From: Bacteriovoracaceae bacterium UBA7317 | Lineage (GTDB): Bacteria > Bdellovibrionota > Bacteriovoracia > Bacteriovoracales > Bacteriovoracaceae | Reading direction: 5' to 3' | Assembly: GCA_002474345.1 (NCBI GenBank) | Contig: DKQD01000183.1 | Location: 1 to 6,679, forward strand | Length of the DNA: 6,679 nt | Part shown: piece after piece, positions 1-4,755 of the stretch | How positions within the stretch are numbered: the first letter of the stretch is position 1 | How the letters are laid out: every line of letters starts with the position of its first letter | Notes under the pieces: model-generated | Told to the model about the DNA's origin: nothing | Seen by the model: only the letters and a program-made list of their open reading frames with translations | Databases searched by the model: none | Made by a program: the position numbers and the translations under genes

Positions 1-829
1 ACGTGGTGGAAATGGAAGAGTGACTCCACCAAGGCGTGGTGGAAGTGGAAACTCGAGAGTCAACCCTCCAAGGCGTGGTGGAAATGGAAGAGTAGCTCCA
101 CCAAGGCGTGGCGGAAACGGAAGAGTGAGGCCAGGAAGAAGGTTAAATTATAGACCTAAGCCGCCTCTACCGCCAAGAAGGTACCGCCCAATTACTGGAA
201 GGCGTTTTCAAAAGCGTCACATGAAATACCACAGGCGCTTTTATCACCGTCCAGGATGGCATAGACCAAGACCAATTTTTAGAAGGTATGTTCATGTTCC
301 TTACAGATATTATCCATCTCATAGGCTAAGATTTGTCTATCCAAGATACTACTTTAGGACAATTCCTTACAGATTTGTTTATTGGAATAGATGGGTTCGA
401 TTCAGAATTGACTATAACAATGGTTACTACTTCCGTAATGGATACCCATACTTTGTCTATAATGGATACCTCCATAGGTACTCCAGTTATGATACTTGTA
501 ACTTTGAGTTAGTTGATGGTTACAGAAATGCAACCGTAGAGAGGTTTAATAATTACAGATGTAATGTCGGTTATGACCAGTGTGCTGAGCTTCGTTCTCG
601 CTTAAATTATCAAGAAGGTTCTTATCGATATTTCTGTTCAGAAGCAATCGAAAATGTCAGAAGTAATGATTACGACTGGGATTATGATGACGACTTTTAC
701 AGTGATGTAGATTACGATGACTATGATGAAGGACCTTATTTTGAAGATGCTGATTTTGCGTTAAGTAGTGGTTCAGATTCTGAAGATTGGATTGATTCGC
801 TAGTTGATGATGAAGAGGATCTCATTTAG
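1..829 (+). CDS. Arg/Gly/Tyr-rich protein with acidic C-terminal tail, 5' partial, function unknown
   Basis: The reading frame is open from the first base, and the repeat it encodes is already in progress there. The GTG at 20 is therefore probably not the true start, and the 5' end lies outside the window. Counting from the first whole codon (2-4), 275 residues are visible. Residues 1-43 are tandem PPRRGGNGRV-type units. Residues about 44-160 are very rich in Arg, Tyr, Pro and His. A central part carries four cysteines (about 166, 187, 194, 212), which could form two disulfides. From about 222 to the end the chain is strongly acidic (Asp, Glu, Tyr, Ser). Basic head and acidic tail are thus sharply separated. 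Paired cysteines and the aromatic-rich composition suggest an exported or envelope protein, but any signal peptide would be upstream and unseen. I do not recognise the family. The gene ends in TAG 24 bases before a strong terminator. That it is a coding gene is fairly sure; the role is unknown. Confidence 0.8.
   Translation, partial: RGGNGRVTPPRRGGSGNSRVNPPRRGGNGRVAPPRRGGNGRVRPGRRLNYRPKPPLPPRRYRPITGRRFQKRHMKYHRRFYHRPGWHRPRPIFRRYVHVPYRYYPSHRLRFVYPRYYFRTIPYRFVYWNRWVRFRIDYNNGYYFRNGYPYFVYNGYLHRYSSYDTCNFELVDGYRNATVERFNNYRCNVGYDQCAELRSRLNYQEGSYRYFCSEAIENVRSNDYDWDYDDDFYSDVDYDDYDEGPYFEDADFALSSGSDSEDWIDSLVDDEEDLI
2..130 (+). repeat. Tandem 33-base coding repeat encoding PPRRGGNGRV units
   Basis: Four consecutive units are visible: a partial one at 2-25, a 39-base variant at 26-64 with two extra codons, and two 33-base units at 65-97 and 98-130. 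They encode proline-proline-arginine-arginine-glycine-glycine cores. The core CCACCAAGGCGTGGTGG is itself an inverted repeat (6-bp arms, 5-base loop, perfect at 26-42 and nearly so in the next two units). The array runs off the left edge, so the copy number is unknown. Such arrays commonly vary in copy number by slippage or recombination; that is general knowledge, not shown here. Confidence 0.85.
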
Positions 830-852
830 AGTTTTAAAAATTTTTTAATGAT

Positions 853-884
853 AAAAAAGGGAGGGCAACCTCCCTTTTTTTTTT
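853..884. terminator. Bidirectional intrinsic terminator
   Basis: A perfect stem of GGGAGG (859-864) and CCTCCC (869-874) closes a GCAA loop, a stable GNRA-type tetraloop on the plus strand. The stem can extend by six A:T pairs (853-858 with 875-880). Ten T residues follow at 875-884, ideal for ending the plus-strand gene that stops at 829. On the minus strand the same hairpin is followed by six T (853-858), so it can also end the exporter gene. That gene's stop codon (883-885) overlaps the T tract. Confidence 0.93.
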
Positions 885-1482
885 AAGGAAAGATTAAGTA
901 GATACCAAGCATTGCCAGAGTAAGTCCTAGGAAAATATTTAGGCATTTAGCTTGTTTCGGTGTTGAAAAAAACCTTTTCAAAAAAATCCCAGCTACGGCC
1001 CAAGTTATTAGGGCCGATAATCCAAAGAGTGAATTAATAAAGTTCCAAATTAACTTTTCTTTTAAACCTGGTTGAATAGGGTTAAGTACCGTGGTCATAA
1101 GAGTCGTGAAATGAGACCAGGCTTTACCATTTAGAAACTGTAAAATAAAACCTTCTTTAAAGCCTAATAAATTCTTTTGTTTATTATCTTCTTCAATGTT
1201 TATAGGAGGGGAAAATGCAATTTTTCCTGCTAAAAAAAGAATATATCCTGCTCCCAAAAAAACAATGAAGTTAAAAATGTTTTTATATTGATTTATCCAA
1301 TCAGCTAATAGGGCAACTAGTGAACCTGTAAAGGTAAAACCGGTATACATACCTAAATGTAGTGGAATTGTTTTTTTGTAGCCAAATTTTATCGTATGAA
1401 AAGTTGATAGGATATTATTAGGTCCGGGAGTAAAACACATGGTCAATATAAAAGTAAAAATAGCAATAATTTCGGGCTTCAT
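883..1482 (-). CDS. LysE/RhtB-family amino-acid exporter
   Basis: The product is a small inner-membrane protein of the LysE/RhtB family, whose members export amino acids such as lysine, homoserine or threonine. Substrate cannot be assigned here. Starting at the ATG at 1480-1482 gives 199 residues, close to the usual family length. It places the N-terminal family motif TPGPNN at 18-23 inside the first hydrophobic segment. About six hydrophobic segments follow (roughly 5-24, 39-61, 69-90, 111-133, 145-168, 179-198). A GAGYILFLAG stretch in the third matches the family pattern. The usual Asn-Pro-Lys motif after the cytoplasmic loop reads Asn-Gly-Lys at 118-120, a mild departure. A longer reading from TTG at 1546-1548 would add 22 polar residues before the first segment. 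I prefer the ATG because families of this type start just before the first helix; a weak GGAA lies upstream of it. The gene converges on the Arg/Tyr-rich gene and diverges from the repeat-protein gene. Family assignment is firm, the start less so. Confidence 0.88.
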   Translation of the reverse strand: MKPEIIAIFTFILTMCFTPGPNNILSTFHTIKFGYKKTIPLHLGMYTGFTFTGSLVALLADWINQYKNIFNFIVFLGAGYILFLAGKIAFSPPINIEEDNKQKNLLGFKEGFILQFLNGKAWSHFTTLMTTVLNPIQPGLKEKLIWNFINSLFGLSALITWAVAGIFLKRFFSTPKQAKCLNIFLGLTLAMLGIYLIFP

Positions 1483-1640
1483 TAATTTTATTTCCAATAG
1501 TTCTTTACGGGTAGCTTGTCCTTCGGAAGCTAAAAATTGATTCTTCAATAAAACTAAGACTACCTACTTTTTTAGTTAGCTTTTTCCTTTTTAATTAGTT
1601 GACTCTATTGTTTTTTATTCAATGGACCTTTTAACTTTTC

Positions 1641-1669
1641 TTAATATTTTTTGGCATATATTCGATAAT
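1641..1669 (+). promoter_or_regulatory. Candidate sigma-70-type promoter for the repeat-protein gene
   Basis: TTAATA (1641-1646) and GATAAT (1664-1669) are separated by 17 bases, matching four of six and five of six positions of the standard boxes. Transcription would start near 1676, leaving a leader of about 60 bases before the ATG at 1736. An AAGGCG motif occurs twice there, at 1674-1679 and 1685-1690, 11 bases apart. The surroundings are very AT-rich, so chance matches are likely. I saw no comparably clear promoter for the exporter on the other strand in 1483-1640, and nothing else definable in this 253-base gap. Confidence 0.35.
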
Positions 1670-1735
1670 GTTGAAGGCGACTTAAAGGCGTTATTTTGAT
1701 TTTAATAATCTTTTTAAAAGTGAGAAAAGAGTTTC

Positions 1736-4450
1736 ATGGCAGATAAGAATAGGAAAAGCCATATAATTTACGTTTCCAAAAGAGCAGTTTTAGGTCATGG
1801 GGTCAATTACCAAACTCTAACTGAGCTTGTAAAAGGTGATCAGGAAAGGGTTAACGTTGTCCAGTGGAATGCTCAGGAAGCAAACTGGATTGATGAAGTC
1901 CTAAGAATGGGCAGAAGTACAATTAATACAATTATGATCCCTTCTTTTTGGCTTCTTAAATTACCAGAAGAAATTCCAGATAGGTTTTTAAAGTTGATTC
2001 AATCAGGTCAAGTGAGAATAGCTTATTTTGGAAAGAAAACAGATGAAGCAAACTACGAGTTTCCTGCTTTTAATATTCCTAGCGATAGAGGAATTGATAT
2101 CTTAAACTCGATGGCCAAATTTTTAGGGGAAGCTACATTTACAGGAATTCACTGCTTTTTTCCTCCTGGAACAAAAATTGTCTCAACAAGACCTGCAACA
2201 AGCTTACCTGACATGAAAGAACCTTTAGATAAAGTTTTTTCTTATTATGGCTCGAGGGCCCCTCAGGTTGGTGAGCATAAGATAAAAGTCAATATTGCGA
2301 TGAGGGCGATTGTTAAATTTGCTTTTGAAGAAAATCCTGCTCCACCTGATGTAAAGATAAAAGTTGGTTTTAGTAATGATCTTTTTGCCTTTTCTATAAA
2401 GTGGAAGACAAATATTTTAGATTATAAAGAATGGGTCAAAAAAAGTCCTCAGTGGGATAATATCACTCCTACTTGTTCAGGTCTTTGGTTTAATTTACTC
2501 CCTTTAACAGGGGAAGTAGAGGCAACCGGCATGTATTTTCTAGGGGAAAGTATGGCCGAAACTTTACCTCAAATTACAAATGCTTATCCTCTTGGTGTTA
2601 ATATTTTTGGAAAAAATAGAATTGATCCCGATTTTCAATTAGATCCAGATCCTTCTGCTTTTGATGATGCTGTTTTTAGTATTGCGGAGAAAACACTTCC
2701 TAAGTCGGAGTCATTACTAGACGCTCCTGTTGTAGATCGGTATGAAAAAGATGATATTTTGGGTGTTGTGAAGGTTGAAGGGTTAAATGATGATTGCGTT
2801 TTGGGGATCGTAAAAGCCGATGAGTTTCCCGATAGTGACATCTTAGGAACAGTGACAGCAGATCAAATTCAAGGCGACGATATTTTGGCCCGTTATAAAG
2901 TCGAACAAATTGAAGGTAACGATGTCCTGGGCGTTGTAAAGATAAACCCAATCGAGGGTGATGATATCCTTGGATCGGTTAAAGTTGATCAAATAGATGG
3001 AGAAGATATCCTAGGTGCTGTTCAAGTCGAAAAGGAAGCTCAAGACGAAATCTTGGCCCGTTATAAAGTTGATCAAGCTGAAGGTAATGATGTTATAGGA
3101 ACAGTAGAAGTTGATAGAAATGTGGGAGATGAAGTTTTAGGAACTGTAAAAGGAAATAAAGAAGCTGAAGATGGTATTTTAGGAACAGTTAAAGAAGATA
3201 GAAAAATAGAAGATGGTGTTTTGGGAACGGTTAAAGGTGATGGCCTTTTTGAAGGAGATGATGTTTTAGGGACTGTTCAAGTAGAAAAAGAAGAAAAAGA
3301 TGAAGTTTTGGCACGTTATAAAGTTGATCAGGTTGAAGGAAATGACGTTGTTGCAACTTTCAAAGGTGATGGATCTGAAAAAGATGAAGTCTTGGCGAAT
3401 ATTAAGGGAGAGGGTGCTGAGAGTGATGATGTTTTAGGGACCGTGAAAGGCGAAGGCCCTGAAAAAGATGGAGTCCTCGGGACTATTAAAGGTGAAAAGC
3501 AAGATCAAGATGGTGTTTTGGCCAATATAAAAGGCGATGGACAAATTAAAGATGAGGTTCTAGGAACCGTTTCGATTGAAGGATCAGAGAAAGATGAAGT
3601 TTTGGCAAAATATAAAGTCGACCAAGTTGAGGGTAATGATGTTGTAGCAACTTTTAAAGGAGAAGGTCCAGAGGGTGATGAAGTTTTAGGGACAGTTAAA
3701 GGAGAAGGCCCTGAAAAAGATGGTATTTTAGGGACTGTTAAAGGAGAAGGACCTGAAAAAGATGAAGTCTTGGCGACCATTAAGGGTGAAAAAGAGGAAG
3801 GTGACGGGATTCTTGGAAAAGTTTCATCAGATGGGGAAGACGGTGAAAGTGTTTTAGGAGTTGTGAAGGGGGATGGGCCTCTCGGCAATAAGAAAGAGGT
3901 AGTCGCAACATTTAAGGAAAATAGAGTTATTAAAGATGAAGTGCACGTCATTAAAGGAAGTAAAAACGACCGTATTATTGATACCAAACAAGTCGCCCAG
4001 ATTAAAACTGAAAAGATAAAATCTGATTTTGTTTCAAAACCGAAAGATAATATTAACCTTCTTCTTGTTGGTGACAATCCAGAAAATATTGAAAAGTTAA
4101 GTGAAATTTTTCTCAAGCTAAAAATAAAAGTCTTTACTACGACCAGCTCGTCAAAGGCAACTCAATTGCTAAAAAATCAAAAGTTTGGTTGCGTGATAAC
4201 CTGTATGGAGCTTGAAAAAGGAAATGCTGAATTTGTCGTCAGTAAAGTTAGAAGTGATAGAAATGGAGCAAACTTTAAGGCCCCTATCATTTTAATTATG
4301 AATAGTACTGACATGGAAACCTTAAAAAAGATGAAGAAAAATATTAATGGACTTGTCAGTTCTAAAGTTACTTCAAAAGAACTTTACGATAAGTTTAAAA
4401 AAACCTGTCCCGATTTATTTAAGACTCTTAAAAGGAAAAAGGCCGGATAA
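1736..4450 (+). CDS. 904-residue protein: alpha/beta N-terminal region, ~28 x 14-residue repeats, degenerate receiver domain
   Basis: I do not recognise this protein as a whole. Residues 1-130 alternate predicted strands and helices (IIYVSKR, VNVVQW, NTIMIPSFW, VRIAYFG), like a receiver or other alpha/beta fold. Residues about 135-310 form a second unrecognised globular region. Residues 338-732 are about 28 tandem 14-residue repeats with the pattern D-D/G/E-V/I-L-G/A-x-V-K-G followed by an acidic/Gly-rich turn. Residues 772-895 resemble a response-regulator receiver: strand INLLLVGDN with one acidic residue kept (Asp780), and the conserved Lys at 877. However, the phosphorylation-site Asp is Cys823 and the conserved Thr is Met855, so normal phosphorylation is unlikely. 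There is no signal peptide or membrane segment, so a cytoplasmic protein is expected. The ATG follows a modest AAAAGAG ribosome site 4 bases away; no in-frame alternative upstream looks better. A scaffold or filament-like signalling protein is a guess. The 81-residue gene follows after 34 bases. Confidence 0.92.
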   Translation: MADKNRKSHIIYVSKRAVLGHGVNYQTLTELVKGDQERVNVVQWNAQEANWIDEVLRMGRSTINTIMIPSFWLLKLPEEIPDRFLKLIQSGQVRIAYFGKKTDEANYEFPAFNIPSDRGIDILNSMAKFLGEATFTGIHCFFPPGTKIVSTRPATSLPDMKEPLDKVFSYYGSRAPQVGEHKIKVNIAMRAIVKFAFEENPAPPDVKIKVGFSNDLFAFSIKWKTNILDYKEWVKKSPQWDNITPTCSGLWFNLLPLTGEVEATGMYFLGESMAETLPQITNAYPLGVNIFGKNRIDPDFQLDPDPSAFDDAVFSIAEKTLPKSESLLDAPVVDRYEKDDILGVVKVEGLNDDCVLGIVKADEFPDSDILGTVTADQIQGDDILARYKVEQIEGNDVLGVVKINPIEGDDILGSVKVDQIDGEDILGAVQVEKEAQDEILARYKVDQAEGNDVIGTVEVDRNVGDEVLGTVKGNKEAEDGILGTVKEDRKIEDGVLGTVKGDGLFEGDDVLGTVQVEKEEKDEVLARYKVDQVEGNDVVATFKGDGSEKDEVLANIKGEGAESDDVLGTVKGEGPEKDGVLGTIKGEKQDQDGVLANIKGDGQIKDEVLGTVSIEGSEKDEVLAKYKVDQVEGNDVVATFKGEGPEGDEVLGTVKGEGPEKDGILGTVKGEGPEKDEVLATIKGEKEEGDGILGKVSSDGEDGESVLGVVKGDGPLGNKKEVVATFKENRVIKDEVHVIKGSKNDRIIDTKQVAQIKTEKIKSDFVSKPKDNINLLLVGDNPENIEKLSEIFLKLKIKVFTTTSSSKATQLLKNQKFGCVITCMELEKGNAEFVVSKVRSDRNGANFKAPIILIMNSTDMETLKKMKKNINGLVSSKVTSKELYDKFKKTCPDLFKTLKRKKAG
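2747..3931 (+). repeat. About 28 tandem 42-base (14-codon) repeats
   Basis: The array is strictly in frame. Only three units (the 12th, 27th and 28th) have one extra codon. Most units vary in sequence and in synonymous codons, pointing to an old array. Some neighbours are very similar: 3684-3725 and 3726-3767 match at 37 of 42 bases by eye, suggesting recent duplication. A distinct unit type with LARYKVDQ or close variants recurs as the 4th, 8th, 14th and 21st units. Each time the next unit begins Gly-Asn-Asp. The run decays after 3931 (a 29th unit, residues 733-746, is only partly recognisable) into a Lys-rich linker before the receiver-like domain. Confidence 0.92.
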
Positions 4451-4484
4451 ATTTAAAATAGAACCATATTGAGTAAAATAAATT

Positions 4485-4730
4485 ATGAAAGTCTTTTACA
4501 TTGACCGAGACTTAAGAACATCAAAGATCTACATTGTTCCATTTTCTCAAAAAGAAGATAAGGCCTATGTCATAGAGTGCCCTAATATCTCTTATGCTGA
4601 AGACCTCTTGAAAAAGTTGAATTACCTAGGCTTAAGTCCTCCACTAATAAATAATTCAGATTTTGAGCAAATAGATACCTATACTGAAAGCGACCATAAA
4701 ATGGTCGCTATATACCGATGCAAATTGTAA
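4485..4730 (+). CDS. Hypothetical 81-residue cytoplasmic protein
   Basis: The small open frame begins 34 bases after the stop of the repeat protein on the same strand with no terminator between them, so the two are probably co-transcribed. The product begins MKVFYIDRD, continues with a strand-like KIYIVPF and AYVIECPN, then an amphipathic helix (about SYAEDLLKKLNYLGL) and a final strand MVAIYRCKL. This suggests a small compact alpha/beta protein. It has no signal peptide, membrane segment or metal-binding motif, and I do not recognise the family. A GAG at 4471-4473 is a weak ribosome site, about 11 bases from the ATG. Support for a real gene comes from its orderly composition, its position in the operon and its tight fit before the convergent transketolase stop. 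The 3' end contains a perfect hairpin. Confidence 0.65.
   Translation: MKVFYIDRDLRTSKIYIVPFSQKEDKAYVIECPNISYAEDLLKKLNYLGLSPPLINNSDFEQIDTYTESDHKMVAIYRCKL
4689..4709 (+). other. Perfect 9-bp inverted repeat inside the 3' end of the 81-residue gene
   Basis: AGCGACCAT (4689-4697) and ATGGTCGCT (4701-4709) pair perfectly around an AAA loop. The hairpin lies within the coding region, ending 21 bases before the end of the stop codon. No T tract follows on either strand, so it is not a standard intrinsic terminator. It may protect the mRNA 3' end, weaken convergent transcription or bind a protein; none of these is shown. Confidence 0.6.
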
Positions 4731-4755
4731 AAGAAAAGAGACCAAAGTACCAAAG

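Noticed and set aside
1483..1548. TTG start adding 22 residues to the exporter
   Set aside because: The added segment is polar and would put unusual residues before the first membrane helix; the ATG at 1480-1482 gives the usual family length.
1599..1623. TTGACT followed by TATTCAAT as a promoter
   Set aside because: The spacing between the boxes is only 11-13 bases, too short for a standard sigma-70 promoter.
2635..2951. Two short minus-strand frames under the start of the array
   Set aside because: They overlap each other and the well-supported 904-residue gene, and their composition is that of antisense translation.
2747..3931. CRISPR array or other non-coding repeat
   Set aside because: The 42-base period is continuous without spacers, stays in frame and encodes a consistent 14-residue pattern, so it is a coding repeat.
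3505..4116. Open frame of 203 codons on the minus strand opposite the repeat array
   Set aside because: Its Ser/Pro/Thr repeats are the mirror of the 42-base array; periodic sequence without stops in one frame easily stays open on the other strand. No ribosome site or family likeness.
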